Assembly: GCF_002939305.1 (NCBI RefSeq)
Contig: NZ_MVDI01000001.1
Location: 992,001 to 1,056,000 of the forward strand
Length of the DNA stretch: 64,000 nt
Source of the DNA: Chroococcidiopsis sp. TS-821
Lineage (GTDB): Bacteria; Cyanobacteriota; Cyanobacteriia; Cyanobacteriales; Chroococcidiopsidaceae
Direction: 5' to 3'
Part shown: positions 55,044 to 64,000 of the stretch, piece by piece
Layout: each line of letters opens with the position of its first letter
Position numbering within the stretch: the first letter of the stretch is position 1
Program-made: the position numbers and the translations under genes
Notes under the pieces: model-generated
Told to the model about the DNA's origin: nothing
The model's database searches: none
The model's input: only the letters and a program-made list of their open reading frames with translations

Positions 55044-55260
55044 ACGCGAGTCAACTTGAATAAATAGTGGCATTTTTGATGAAACTGAAACTGCTATTTT
55101 TTGATACAGCTCAGTAAACTCATCTATAGCTGAAGTTATCAATTTTTACCAAGTCCTAAATCAATCTTCAGCAATATTCCGAGGATTTACCCGTCTCTAA
55201 CTGAAGAAGTAAAACACGCTTTGTAACGGAGATAACTCGCGTTTTGTATTACGATACAAT

Positions 55261-57036
55261 TCACACTCGTACTAAATAGGGAGAACTGATAAATTGAGCT
55301 TGATTTGCATCGACCAGAGCTTGATAAACGAAAGCAGCCACTTCAGCGCGAGTCGCGTTTCGGTTGGGATTTAATTGACGTACGGTAGGATAGTTAACAA
55401 CCATTTGCCGTTGCGTTGCGGCTGCAACTTTATTCGCAGCGTAGGTAGGAATTTCTGCAGCATCTTGATAATAGGAAAGCACGCTAGTATTGTCACTACT
55501 CAGATTTAAACCACTTGCAAGTGCTACAATTACCTGAACTCTGGGAATCTGCTGACTAGGTTGGAAGATTCTTCCTGGATAACCTGCAAGAAAACCTCTT
55601 CTTACCGCTGTCTGAATCGCACTATAACCCCAAAAACTCCGAGGAACATCAACAAATTCGATACTAGGATTGTTTTGCGATGCTTGCGGAAAAGCTTTGG
55701 TAACAATTGCTGCAAATTCAGCACGAGTTACAGGGGCGTTGGGTTTAAAAGTACCGTCGGGAAATCCGCTGATAATGTTTTTGTCGGCTAAAGCTTGAAT
55801 ATAACGCTGCGCCCAATGACCTTGAATATCAGCAAACGTTGTTGGCGGGGTGGGTAATCCTGGTAGCGATGGACGCGTTGGCGCTTGGGCGATCGCACCT
55901 GCAAGTGCTTGCCATGCTAATTTAGGTTGCAGCTGTGCGTCAAAGGGCAAAGGACGTAATCTTGCACCATCTTCGCGCGGTTTTCTACTTGCTAGCCACG
56001 TATAGCGATCGCTGATTCCCCACGTAATCACTGCGGTAACTGCGGGCTGGGCTAAGACTACCTCGAGAAAGTCTGCATAGATCTTAGCAACAGCGCGATC
56101 GCGACGTTCAGGCTCTTTAGGTAGCTGCTGATCGTTGACATCGAGTTCTGTAATCATAATGTCAAGCCCCAGATCCGCAACATTCCGGAGAAATCTACCA
56201 ATCTGTCTAAATGTCACGCCATCAGGATGACCAAATAAATGCCCTTGAACTCCTAAGCCCTGAATCGGAACACCTCTAGATTTTAAGCGTTCTAATAATC
56301 TCAGTGTTGCAGTGCGCTTCGTTTCGGCTTGCGGAGTGTCATGCTCAATACCAAAATCGTTATACATCAATATCGCGCGGGGATCGGCTTCAGCGGCTGC
56401 TCGAAAAGCAAGCTCGATGTAATCGGGTCCTAAAAAGCGCAACCAAGGTGTATTACGTAACATATCACCGCGTTGCCCGCGTGGCTCTATTGCTTCATTA
56501 ACCACATCCCAAGAGTGCATTCGTCCGGCGTAATGTCCAGCAACACGGGAAATGTGCTCTATCAAAATTTTTTCTGCATTGCGTTTATTCACCGTGTTAG
56601 CAAACCAGTCGGGCAAAGCTTTGTGCCATACCAGAGTGTGTCCGCGAAATAACATGCCATTGCGTCGCGCAAATTGTGCCATCCAATCTGCACGCGTAAA
56701 GTTAAACTGACTTGGGCTAGGACGTAATACTTGCCACTTCAGTTCGAGTGCAGGTACTAAAATAGCGCACTGTTGGGCAACAAGATCGGCGTATGCTCGA
56801 TCTGTGGAGAGATGGTTGTAGTTGACTGCTGCACCAAAAAGTAATCCTTTTGTTCTGGCTGAGGTGCGTAAAGCGATCGCTTCTGCTGCTAAGGTAACAC
56901 TAGGATCTGCTGAAATTTCTGGAACAAACTGATTGAAGTGTCTTATTCGAGATGCTGTTGTACAGGCTCCCATACCTGTTAATGCACCCAAACCCATCAA
57001 AAAATGACGTCTTTTTAGTAGCAGTTGTTTATGCAT
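55261..57036 (-). CDS. GH10 endo-beta-1,4-xylanase-like lipoprotein with SLH domains
   Basis: A 591-residue exported enzyme. The N-terminus has a twin-arginine-like motif (KRRHFLMGLG) and a lipobox-like GMGAC with Cys25, so it may be a Tat lipoprotein. Residues about 55-385 are a GH10 barrel with acid/base Glu181 (WDVVNEAIE) and nucleophile Glu297 (MITELDVND). Residues about 400-580 hold three SLH-type modules (FADIQGHWAQRYIQALADKN, FVDVPRSFWGYSAIQTAVRR, SYYQDAAEIPTYAANKVAAA). In cyanobacteria SLH units usually bind peptidoglycan-linked polymers. It would hydrolyse xylan or a cell-wall or EPS glycan; the natural substrate is unknown. Confidence 0.9.
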   Translation of the reverse strand: MHKQLLLKRRHFLMGLGALTGMGACTTASRIRHFNQFVPEISADPSVTLAAEAIALRTSARTKGLLFGAAVNYNHLSTDRAYADLVAQQCAILVPALELKWQVLRPSPSQFNFTRADWMAQFARRNGMLFRGHTLVWHKALPDWFANTVNKRNAEKILIEHISRVAGHYAGRMHSWDVVNEAIEPRGQRGDMLRNTPWLRFLGPDYIELAFRAAAEADPRAILMYNDFGIEHDTPQAETKRTATLRLLERLKSRGVPIQGLGVQGHLFGHPDGVTFRQIGRFLRNVADLGLDIMITELDVNDQQLPKEPERRDRAVAKIYADFLEVVLAQPAVTAVITWGISDRYTWLASRKPREDGARLRPLPFDAQLQPKLAWQALAGAIAQAPTRPSLPGLPTPPTTFADIQGHWAQRYIQALADKNIISGFPDGTFKPNAPVTRAEFAAIVTKAFPQASQNNPSIEFVDVPRSFWGYSAIQTAVRRGFLAGYPGRIFQPSQQIPRVQVIVALASGLNLSSDNTSVLSYYQDAAEIPTYAANKVAAATQRQMVVNYPTVRQLNPNRNATRAEVAAFVYQALVDANQAQFISSPYLVRV

Positions 57037-57263
57037 AATGAATCAATGACACTACTTCTTCTCAGTCTGTAGTGTTTCATAAAACCATAGATCTTGACTG
57101 TGTCATATCGTTATAGTTTCCCTCGCTAAACTCACTATTCATAATCTATAACCTTGAATATCCCCTAAGTTGGTTGTACTGCAAGAAAGCACGTATTTAC
57201 ATAGAAGTACGCGCTCTTGCCATCCTACGTTAATCGGTAGGAAAGCTCCAAAAGGCAGAAAAT

Positions 57264-57998
57264 ATGAACTTCCTAGCAGCACTGCTTGCCGTCGGACTTG
57301 CCCTGGTACACATTTTTGCAGGAAAGTTACGTTTTCTTGATACGATTCCCCGCAGTCGTTGGTTATCGATGGCGGGAGGTGTTTCGGTTGCTTATGTATT
57401 TGTGCATTTGTTACCCGAACTCAACGAAAGACAACACGCGTTTGAGCAGAGCACGAATGGCATTCTTGCTTACTTTGAAGACCACGTTTATCTCGTCGCG
57501 TTGTTTGGTCTTGCTGCATTTTATGGTTTAGAGCGTGCAGCAAATCTGTCACGTCGAAGTAATCGTAAAGCAGGGAAAAAAGATACGACTAGCTGGGACA
57601 TTTTTTTGATTCACATCGTTTCCTTTTCGCTTTATAACGCGCTCATTGGCTATCTACTCGTTCATCGGCAAGAGCCAGAAGTCGCGAATCTATTACTGTT
57701 TTCCTTTGCTATGGCACTACATTTTATTGTTAACGATTATGGTCTGCGCGCAAACCACAAGCATGATTACGACCGCATAGGGCGCTGGATACTTGCGATC
57801 GCAATTGTTCTTGGCTACTCTGTCGGACGAGCGACAAAAATTGAGGAAATGGCAGTCAGTGCCTTGTTTGCGTTTGTTGGTGGTGGAGTCATTCTTAACG
57901 TGCTGAAAGAAGAACTACCAGAAGAACGCGAGAGTCGATTTTGGGCATTTGCGCTTGGTGCATTTGGTTATGCAGTAATATTACTCCTTACAGATTAG
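57264..57998 (+). CDS. ZIP-like integral membrane protein
   Basis: A 244-residue protein with about seven hydrophobic segments. The segment MAGGVSVAYVFVHLLPELNE near residue 45 and HFIVNDYGLRANHKHDYD near 155 resemble the metal-binding helices of ZIP metal transporters, although motif conservation is incomplete. It might carry divalent metal ions, or it might be a ZIP-related protein of other function. It lies alone, on the opposite strand to the xylanase gene. Confidence 0.7.
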   Translation: MNFLAALLAVGLALVHIFAGKLRFLDTIPRSRWLSMAGGVSVAYVFVHLLPELNERQHAFEQSTNGILAYFEDHVYLVALFGLAAFYGLERAANLSRRSNRKAGKKDTTSWDIFLIHIVSFSLYNALIGYLLVHRQEPEVANLLLFSFAMALHFIVNDYGLRANHKHDYDRIGRWILAIAIVLGYSVGRATKIEEMAVSALFAFVGGGVILNVLKEELPEERESRFWAFALGAFGYAVILLLTD

Positions 57999-58595
57999 AC
58001 CGCTAGCGCCTACAATAAATCACCTCTTATTTCTCCCACCTGTAATACCGTTTCGCTTTAAAGTTTCTACAAACAGACTGCAGAAAAGCAGAGGTGGTTC
58101 AGGAAAAATTAATTGTAGTTCTTATTCAAAGAAATGGTATAAGGCACTTTGAGTCGTTTAGAAGCCTCACTCCCCTTTTGACCGCGTTTATGCAGTTGTC
58201 GCAGGTTCCGCCGAAGCAAAGTGGCAAAGTACTGATGACTCTAACTGATTCTAGGACAGAAGATGACGATAATAAATAACAATGAAATCCTTGACAATAT
58301 TACTAACTTGTGCAAGCAAAAGAAACACTTGCTGGGAAGTAATGGCAACTACTTTCTAGATACTTTGTGTAAATGTATTCTGCAAGAATAACAATTGAAA
58401 AAATTAGATATCATCGCATATGTTGTAGGAGTTAAAGCTTTGAGTTGACGAAGAACAGTTACATAACTTGCTTTATGCAAAAATCAAAAGTTTAATAATG
58501 TGCTAATCATATTAACCATTGTTATAGTCGAGGTTTTTCTATCAAGTCCAATTACTCATTTTTCAAGCTAGATTCAACACTAAGGAGATGTATTT
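57999..58595. other. Intergenic region carrying repeat copy 2
   Basis: About 600 bp between the ZIP-like and BrkB-like genes. It contains the best-preserved dispersed repeat at 58045-58140. A 61-codon open frame at 58094-58279 starts inside the repeat and is not credible. The remaining 300 bp show nothing recognisable except the promoter area of the next gene. Confidence 0.5.
58045..58140 (+). repeat. Dispersed ~96-bp element with inverted ends, copy 2
   Basis: It starts ATACCGTTTC and ends GAAATGGTAT, which are inverted repeats with one mismatch. The inner part (TTTAAAGTTTCTACAAACAG and TAGTTCTTATTCAAAGAA) matches copies at 47868 and 60573. Confidence 0.8.
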
Positions 58596-59615
58596 GTGAA
58601 CGTTAAAGTTATTATTAGTTTGTTGAAAGAAACTTTCGCTGAGTGGAATAAAGATAAAGTAGCTCGGATTGCCGCAGCGCTTGCATATTACACGATATTT
58701 TCGCTAGCACCACTGCTGATTATCGTTATTGCGATCGTAGGTTCGGTGTTTGGTGAAGAGGCGGCGCGAAATGAGATTGTCACCCAAATCGAAGGTTTAG
58801 TGGGCAGAGATGGTGCTGAATTTATTCAAACAGCAATTGAAAACGCTAGTCAACCAGCTGAAGGAACGTTTGCTTCGCTCATTAGCATTATTGTGTTGCT
58901 CTTTGGTGCAACAGGATTATTCGCTGAATTACAAGATGCACTCAATACAGTTTGGGAGGTAAAGCCTAAACCAAATCAAGGGTTACTCGTTGTCGTTCGC
59001 AACCGCTTTTTATCGTTTGCCATGATTTTGGGAATTGGCTTTTTACTTCTCGTCTCGCTCGTACTGAGTGCAGCTGTAGCAGCACTTGTCAATCTCTTCG
59101 GTAATTGGTTTCCTTTTTTGAGTTCTTTTTTACAGCTGCTTTCGTTTCTTTTTAGTTTTGTTGTGACGACCTTTTTATTCGCAGCTATCTACAAAATTTT
59201 ACCAGATGTGAAAATTGCTTGGAATGATGTTTGGATTGGTGCAATTCTCACATCATTCTTGTTTTCCATTGGTCGATTTTTACTCGGTCAATATATCGGT
59301 AATAGCACTCTTGGTTCAATTTACGGTGCGGCGGGTTCGCTTGTCGTGATTCTTGTATGGGTGTTCTATGCTTCCCAAATTTTACTTTTGGGTGCAGAAT
59401 TTACTCAAGTTTATGCTAGAAGATTTGGTTCGGGAATTGTTCCTGCAAAAAACGCTGTTCCTTTAAATCCTAAAGACCGCGCCGAACAAGGATTGACATC
59501 TAGCGACGAACAGTCTGAAGCAAGTACGCGTCCTCGTCGTCAGCGTTCCAACTTTCTAAGTCGCATTTTTGGTGGTTCTAAACGGCGATCGCCGCGTCGC
59601 AGAAATCGTCACTAA
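58596..59615 (+). CDS. YihY/BrkB family membrane protein
   Basis: A 339-residue protein with six hydrophobic segments, belonging to the YihY/virulence factor BrkB (UPF0761) family. Visible marks are KVARIAAALAYYTIFSLAPL near residue 20, LQDALNTVWEVKPKP near 118 and the late GSLVVILVWVFYASQILLLG. The C-terminal 45 residues are polar and Arg-rich (RRQRSNFLSRIFGG). The start is GTG 58596 with Shine-Dalgarno AAGGAG 8 bases upstream. Its precise function is not known. Confidence 0.9.
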   Translation: MNVKVIISLLKETFAEWNKDKVARIAAALAYYTIFSLAPLLIIVIAIVGSVFGEEAARNEIVTQIEGLVGRDGAEFIQTAIENASQPAEGTFASLISIIVLLFGATGLFAELQDALNTVWEVKPKPNQGLLVVVRNRFLSFAMILGIGFLLLVSLVLSAAVAALVNLFGNWFPFLSSFLQLLSFLFSFVVTTFLFAAIYKILPDVKIAWNDVWIGAILTSFLFSIGRFLLGQYIGNSTLGSIYGAAGSLVVILVWVFYASQILLLGAEFTQVYARRFGSGIVPAKNAVPLNPKDRAEQGLTSSDEQSEASTRPRRQRSNFLSRIFGGSKRRSPRRRNRH

Positions 59616-59687
59616 CTCAACAGCGTAGTTATCCCATCGCGATCGCAATCGGCTAAATTCTATGAAAATCACTAGGAGCGACTCACG

Positions 59688-60573
59688 ATCCAAAAAAAGC
59701 GTCGTTCATCTCGTGTAGTCCGTGTTGTCAATAAGGACGGGCGATTAAATGTTGTTGGTAGTAATAAATGGTATTCCTACTGGCGCGACCCGTACCATCT
59801 GTTGCTGACGGTTCCGTGGATTGGGTTTTTGGCGATCGTTACCCTAGGCTACATTACTGCTAATGCATTCTTTGCCTTGGCTTACTTGGTAGGAGGTAAT
59901 GGAATTGCTAATGCGCGACCTGGTAACTTTTTTGACGCTTTCTTTTTTAGCATTCAAACGATGGCGTCGATTGGTTATGGTGCAATGTACCCGCAAACGC
60001 TCTATGCAAACATCCTAGTCACTATTGAATCTTTACTCGGCTTGATGGGGTTAGCAATGGGGACAGGATTAGCGTTTGCGCAGTTGTCACAACCTACCGC
60101 CAGAGTCATTTTCAGCCGTGTAGCAGTGGTTGATTCGCATAACGGAGTACCAACGCTGATGTTTCGCACCGCCAATAAGCGCCGCAATCAAATTTTAGAG
60201 GCTGAGTTACGCGTCCGTTTGGCGCGAGATGTAAGTAAACGCAGAAGGGCTGTTTATGCGCAGAGTGTACGATCTACCGCTTGTGCGCAGTCAGAATCCT
60301 AGCTTCGCGCTTTCTTGGACAGCAATGCACCCAATTGACGAATCTAGCCCACTGTATGGCGCTACACCTGAAATCCTTGCACAACAGGAAGCTTCGATTA
60401 TTATTACGCTAATTGGTATTGATGAGACAGTTTCCCAAACAATTCACGCGCGTCACGTCTATATTGCACGCGATATTCTATGGAATATGCGGTTTGTGGA
60501 TATTATGTTGCGAACTTTGGATGGCGATCGCTATCTCGATTATTCGCGCTTTCATAATGTCACGCTGCTATAA
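59688..60573 (+). pseudogene. KirBac-type inward-rectifier potassium channel, frameshifted
   Basis: The N-terminal part has the slide helix region (KWYSYWRDPYHLLLTVPWIG), TM1, and the filter TMASIGYG near base 59960 followed by TM2. The C-terminal part is the cytosolic immunoglobulin-like domain (MRRVYDLPLVRSQNPSFALS and later ILWNMRFVDIML). The two lie in different frames. One extra T at about 60232 explains this: removing it gives LARDEVNAEGLFMRRVYDL. The N-terminal frame opens at 59676 with no ATG/GTG/TTG before TTG 59802, which lies inside the membrane part; a ribosome site AGGAG (59674-59678) precedes an ATC at 59688. So either two lesions or a rare start plus a sequence error. Confidence 0.8.
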
Positions 60574-60657
60574 TACCATTTCGCTTTGAAGTTTCTACAA
60601 ATAGACCGTAGAGGGATCAGAGGAGAAAATTGTGGTTCTTATTCAGAGAAGTGGTAC
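60573..60657 (+). repeat. Dispersed ~85-bp element with inverted ends, copy 3
   Basis: It begins ATACCATTTC and ends GAAGTGGTAC, forming inverted ends. The interior (GTTTCTACAAATAGACC and GGTTCTTATTCAGAGAA) matches copies at 47868 and 58045. It lies immediately after the stop of the channel gene. Confidence 0.8.
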
Positions 60658-60691
60658 GAAATATTAAATAGCTATGCTATCCAAATTGATA

Positions 60692-60736
60692 TAAAAAATG
60701 CTGAGCTATATTGAGAGAATCTCATACAACTCAGCA
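60692..60736 (-). terminator. Intrinsic terminator of the hsp20 gene
   Basis: Read leftward, TGCTGAG (60730-60736) pairs with CTCAGCA (60699-60705), with an inner TGAGA/TCTCA stem, followed by a T run of six. It lies 51 bp after the hsp20 stop at 60787. Confidence 0.8.
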
Positions 60737-60786
60737 ATTGATTAAGTTATGAAATTATTGGCTCAATATTGAGCTTTATTGCGTTA

Positions 60787-61308
60787 CTAAACGGCTGCTG
60801 GTTCAGTTTCAGTGTTTACATGACCGTTAGTATCAACTTGCTCGTTAGCAATTTCTGGAGTAGGAGTAGAAGTGTCTGCAATATTGACTTTAACAACTTT
60901 ACGACGCGCTTCTGTCACCTTGGGTAGCGTTAAGGTCAAAATGCCATTTTTGAACTCTGCTTGTACGCGATCGTTCTGAATAGCAACAGGTAAACCGACA
61001 ACACGCTGAAACTTACCATAGCGAAATTCACTACGGAAAAGTCCGCGTTCTTGAGCTTGCTGTTCGCGACGATATTCACCGCGAATTGCGACTGCTTCTC
61101 TTGTTACTTGAACGTCTAAATCTTTACCTTCTACTCCAGGAATTTCAGCCCGCAGAATCAAGTTATCTTCAGTATCTTTTAACTCTACTGCTGGCTTCCA
61201 AAATGTTTCTAATTGCTGATTGCTACCTGCTAATTCGTCAAACACTCGATCCATTTGACGGCGTAGCGTTTCGATTTCTTGGAAAGGTTGCCAACGAATC
61301 AGTGCCAT
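60787..61308 (-). CDS. hsp20: Hsp20/alpha-crystallin small heat-shock protein
   Basis: A 173-residue ATP-independent chaperone that binds unfolding proteins. The N-terminal arm (MALIRWQPFQEIETLRRQMD) is typical for the cyanobacterial group. The alpha-crystallin domain covers residues about 45-145, with AEIPGVEGKDLDVQVTREAV and the conserved FKNGILTLTLPK. The C-terminal tail is longer than usual and acidic (ATPEIANEQVDTN-like), without the canonical IXI spacing near the very end. A 14-bp palindrome at 61373-61386 lies in the promoter area. It has its own terminator. Confidence 0.93.
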   Translation of the reverse strand: MALIRWQPFQEIETLRRQMDRVFDELAGSNQQLETFWKPAVELKDTEDNLILRAEIPGVEGKDLDVQVTREAVAIRGEYRREQQAQERGLFRSEFRYGKFQRVVGLPVAIQNDRVQAEFKNGILTLTLPKVTEARRKVVKVNIADTSTPTPEIANEQVDTNGHVNTETEPAAV

Positions 61309-62035
61309 ATCTAAATTCTCTCTTACTCTTAACTTTGGTTAATCATATTTGCTGCACATTTCTATAATGCCGAATCTGTACAGATTTGCTGGTGAGGTAA
61401 ACCGGAGGAGCAAAGAGGTAAATACCCTACTTTAGGCTCATTTTGAAGTTTGACATGATAGAGCAAAAAGTATTAATAGCAAACATTATCTAAAGCACAA
61501 GTATTGCGATCGTAAAGTTATGAAAATGCTGTCAAAAACCAAATAAACTTATCTGAATATTTATTTAAAAGTTGTCAACGACAGTAATATTTTGTCAGAT
61601 ACAGTCCCAACTTCCTTCAAAGGACAGCGATACAGCATGGGCTGCGCTCTTCCATGGGTAAAACCGATTACAAAGAACTACAAATATCCTTGAAATTGAT
61701 TTTTTGTTACGCTGTAGCATCAGCTATGTATAAGATTTGAAGTGCTAGCACCTCAAAAAACCTATTTTTCAGATGAATATTATGAATTGTTGTGATTTCT
61801 AAATCAAGCGATCGCTTGATTTAAACTTGTAGCACTAGAATTGAGATTCTAGATTTTTTTGAACGAGTGTTGCTGTGGCTGCTAGCTCAAGTGCCTCGAA
61901 TAAATTACATCCTCTGAAGTTCTCGTCAGTTTGAACGGACAGCGATTAATCTATGGCAATGAATTCAGCGGTGTGTCAGCAACACTCGAAGCGCGAAACA
62001 CCCCTGACTCCTTAAAGTGTGGAAATACTAACTTT
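61309..62035. other. Intergenic region upstream of hsp20
   Basis: About 730 bp with no credible gene. It includes the hsp20 promoter and a palindrome at 61373-61386. A GTGCTAGCAC palindrome is near 61742, and one HIP1 octamer is near 61809. No CIRCE element was found. Confidence 0.45.
61373..61386. promoter_or_regulatory. Perfect 14-bp palindrome upstream of hsp20
   Basis: AATCTGTACAGATT is a perfect inverted repeat 65 bp before the hsp20 start codon. A possible -10 region (CATTATAG on the leftward strand) lies just downstream, so the site is placed where an operator or activator site would be. Confidence 0.45.
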
Positions 62036-62218
62036 CTAACGCTTGTCTCGTGCCAATTTTTCGGCGATCGCTTCTCGAATCCAAGGTGCTAGTGCATTCC
62101 CCGCAACGGCTCGTAGTTCGGCTTCTAAACTAGGGGGAAGACGAATGCTGATTGGTTTACTGATAACTGGCTCGGAATCGGTAATAAATCTCCCAGATTT
62201 GAGATCTCGTTTGCTCAT
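62036..62218 (-). CDS. Small ribbon-helix-helix-like protein
   Basis: A 60-residue protein with the pattern of a CopG/RHH DNA-binding unit: a beta strand ISIRLPPSLEAELRAVA followed by a helix ending PWIREAIAEKLARDK. It resembles antitoxin-like or autoregulator proteins, but no toxin gene is next to it. Start MSKRDLKSG. Confidence 0.65.
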   Translation of the reverse strand: MSKRDLKSGRFITDSEPVISKPISIRLPPSLEAELRAVAGNALAPWIREAIAEKLARDKR

Positions 62219-62444
62219 AGCAGCAGGGATTGGGTTTTAGGTAAGTGGGTAAAAATAAATGTAACTGAAAGGTTGGTAACTGGTCATTGGTTGTTAGAAA
62301 AAATACCTATTACCCGATATACAGTGATACCCACATACTTATTTACTTTAACGAACCACAGAAAAGCTAGTCTCGTGCAAAAGTATCCGCCATTGAGGGA
62401 ACTAGTATGCCCAAAAAGCGCAAATTTGAGGTGGCGATCGCTAT

Positions 62445-62478
62445 ATAAAAAATCCCCCAGCGTGATTGCTAGGGGTTT
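62445..62478 (-). terminator. Intrinsic terminator of clpC
   Basis: Read leftward, AACCCC-TAGC pairs with GCTGGGG around a short loop and is followed by an ATTTTTTA tract. It lies 20 bp beyond the clpC stop at 62498. Confidence 0.75.
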
Positions 62479-62497
62479 GAGAAACTATGCTAAATGA

Positions 62498-64000
62498 TTA
62501 GCTGACGGAAGATAGTAACAACTCTTTGTTGGCTACTTTTTCTACCTTTACTTCGCCGCGATCGTCAACGTCAACGATAGCCTTGTCTCCGACTTTGATT
62601 GAACCTGCTAGCATCGCTTCGGCTAGGCTGTCTTCAAGTAGTCGCATGATGGCGCGACGTAATGGTCTTGCACCGTAGCTGGGGTTGTAGCCTTCTTGGA
62701 CTACGCGGTCTTTGAATTTAGCGGTCACTTCAAGCTCGATTCCTTGTTCAGCTAAGCGGGTAGAAACTTCGCGTAACAGAATATCGGCAATTTGCGTGAC
62801 TTCTGGCTTGGTTAACTGACGGAAGACAATGATATCGTCTACGCGGTTGAGAAACTCAGGGCGGAAGTGTTGCTTGAGTTCTTCGTTCACTAGATTGCGA
62901 ATGCGACTGTAGCTTGATTCACTTTGACTATCAGTAATCTCAAAACCTAAACCACCGCCTCCTTTTTCGATGACTCGCGAGCCGATGTTGGAAGTCATAA
63001 TCAGTAGCGTATTCTTGAAGCTGACTGTACGACCTTTGGCATCGGTCAAGCGACCATCATCCATGATTTGTAACATCATGTTGAAAACATCAGGGTGTGC
63101 TTTCTCGATTTCGTCGAATAGCACTACAGTGTAAGGTCTGCGACGCACTGCTTCTGTTAGTTGTCCGCCTTCGTCGTAACCAACGTATCCTGGAGGTGAA
63201 CCAATTAGCTTAGATACTGTGTGACGCTCCATGAATTCGGACATATCAAGGCGAATCATCGCATCTTCTGAACCGAAGAAATAAGCAGCTAGTGCTTTGG
63301 TTAGTTCGGTTTTACCAACTCCCGTAGGACCTGAGAAGATAAAGCTCGCGATTGGGCGATCGGGACTCTTTAAGCCGACTCGCGCGCGGCGAATTGCTCG
63401 CGAAACTGCGGTGACAGCTTCTTGTTGACCGATAATCCGCTGATGAAGCGTATCTTCTAAGTGTAATAGCAACTCAGATTCGGTTTCTGTCAACTTATTG
63501 ACGGGTACGCCAGTCCAGGAAGCAACGATTTGGGCGATGTCTTCTTCGTCCACAACCGGAGTGTTGACGTTTTTGTTTTGATTTTCAGAAATCGCTTTGA
63601 TTTGGGCTTCGAGTTCTAACTCGCGATCGCGTAGTTGTCCAGCTTTATCAAAGTCTTGTGCTTTGACGGCAGCTTCTTTAGCGCGCGATACTTGGACTAA
63701 TTCGCGTTTGAGTTCGCTGGTTGCAGATGCTTGCGAGTTTCTCAACCGAACGCGCGAACCTGCTTCGTCAATCAAGTCGATGGCTTTATCAGGTAAGAAG
63801 CGATCGCTAATGTAACGGTCTGATAGCTTCGCAGCAGCTTCGAGTGCGTTATCGGTAATTTTGACGCGGTGATGTTGTTCGTAAGTACCGCGTAAACCGT
63901 GCAGAATCTCAATCGTTTCATCGACTGAAGGTTCGCCAACCATAATCGGTTGGAAACGACGCTCAAGTGCAGCATCGCGTTCGATGTGCTTGCGGTATTC
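62498..64000 (-). CDS. clpC: ATP-dependent Clp protease ATP-binding subunit ClpC (5' partial)
   Basis: The 3' part (500 residues) of the AAA+ unfoldase ClpC, which feeds proteins to ClpP/ClpR. The frame is open at the right edge, where [20 protein letters not shown] precedes [13 protein letters not shown]. Visible parts are the end of D1, the middle (UVR-containing) coiled coil ([20 protein letters not shown]), and the full D2 AAA domain with Walker [17 protein letters not shown], Walker [15 protein letters not shown] and pore loop GYVGYDEGG. It ends at the usual ClpC length, without fusion. The N-terminal repeat domain lies outside the window. Confidence 0.96.
   Translation of the reverse strand, partial: EYRKHIERDAALERRFQPIMVGEPSVDETIEILHGLRGTYEQHHRVKITDNALEAAAKLSDRYISDRFLPDKAIDLIDEAGSRVRLRNSQASATSELKRELVQVSRAKEAAVKAQDFDKAGQLRDRELELEAQIKAISENQNKNVNTPVVDEEDIAQIVASWTGVPVNKLTETESELLLHLEDTLHQRIIGQQEAVTAVSRAIRRARVGLKSPDRPIASFIFSGPTGVGKTELTKALAAYFFGSEDAMIRLDMSEFMERHTVSKLIGSPPGYVGYDEGGQLTEAVRRRPYTVVLFDEIEKAHPDVFNMMLQIMDDGRLTDAKGRTVSFKNTLLIMTSNIGSRVIEKGGGGLGFEITDSQSESSYSRIRNLVNEELKQHFRPEFLNRVDDIIVFRQLTKPEVTQIADILLREVSTRLAEQGIELEVTAKFKDRVVQEGYNPSYGARPLRRAIMRLLEDSLAEAMLAGSIKVGDKAIVDVDDRGEVKVEKVANKELLLSSVS

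Noticed and set aside
58094-58279. A 61-codon rightward open frame
   Set aside because: It starts inside repeat copy 2 and has no protein-like conservation pattern or family match.
61309-61800. CIRCE heat-shock operator near hsp20
   Set aside because: No TTAGCACTC-N9-GAGTGCTAA was found; only an unrelated GTGCTAGCAC palindrome far upstream.

Overview
This window is from a cyanobacterial chromosome. The octamer GCGATCGC (HIP1) recurs throughout. There are several cyanobacterial signature genes: a CheA-type hybrid kinase with CheW, a lumenal-type pentapeptide protein, DUF1824- and DUF4327-like proteins, an SLH-domain protein and ClpC. The mix of genes resembles Chroococcidiopsis/Gloeocapsopsis-type genomes, but that placement is a guess. 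The first and last genes run off the window edges.

Layout. 1-4267: a phototaxis/chemotaxis-like group (CheA hybrid, CheW, and a GAF-PAS protein with no kinase). 4502-7860: housekeeping genes (M3 peptidase, DUF1824-like protein, pentapeptide protein). 8416-43241: a large, AT-richer exopolysaccharide (EPS) locus. It has a rightward block (GT4, acyltransferase-GAF fusion, GT4, sulfotransferase) and a long leftward block from 30203 down to 14962. The leftward block holds a PssD/PssE-type split glycosyltransferase, a STAS-fused initiating sugar transferase, three GT2 enzymes, a sulfotransferase, a GH5 hydrolase, an ABC exporter, an alkaline-phosphatase-superfamily enzyme, a Wzz-like protein, a Wzy-like polymerase and a methyltransferase. 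After a 1.36-kb spacer and a divergent regulator pair (a small possible ribbon-helix-helix protein and a 1183-residue HTH/NB-ARC/WD40 STAND protein) comes a second sugar block with two GT4s, a GT61, two methyltransferase-like proteins and a third sulfotransferase. 43312-48484: pseudouridine synthase, PP2C phosphatase, FHA-Ser/Thr kinase and small proteins. 48649-54647: Uma2 protein, two type IV pilins, a decayed HepT/MNT pair, an iron/B12-type ABC permease plus ATPase, and a LysR regulator. 54768-64000: WGxxGxxG protein, GH10-SLH lipoprotein, ZIP-like membrane protein, BrkB-family protein, a frameshifted KirBac-type potassium channel, Hsp20, a small RHH-like protein and the 3' part of clpC.

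How it fits together. The three PAPS-type sulfotransferases, many glycosyltransferases, polymerase, chain-length protein and exporter together suggest a sulfated EPS made by a Wzy-like route. Signalling domains are built into this pathway: GAF on an acyltransferase, STAS on the initiating transferase, and a neighbouring HTH-STAND protein. From memory of the family, Synechocystis regulates its sulfated EPS (synechan) through a STAND regulator, XssQ, so the STAND gene here is a good candidate regulator. A near-consensus CRP-type site in the spacer upstream of the leftward block suggests cAMP input.

The right third of the window carries signs of decay and repeat activity: a single-base frameshift in the K+ channel, a broken toxin-antitoxin pair, a ~90-bp element with inverted ends in three copies, and HIP1-ended palindromic repeats.
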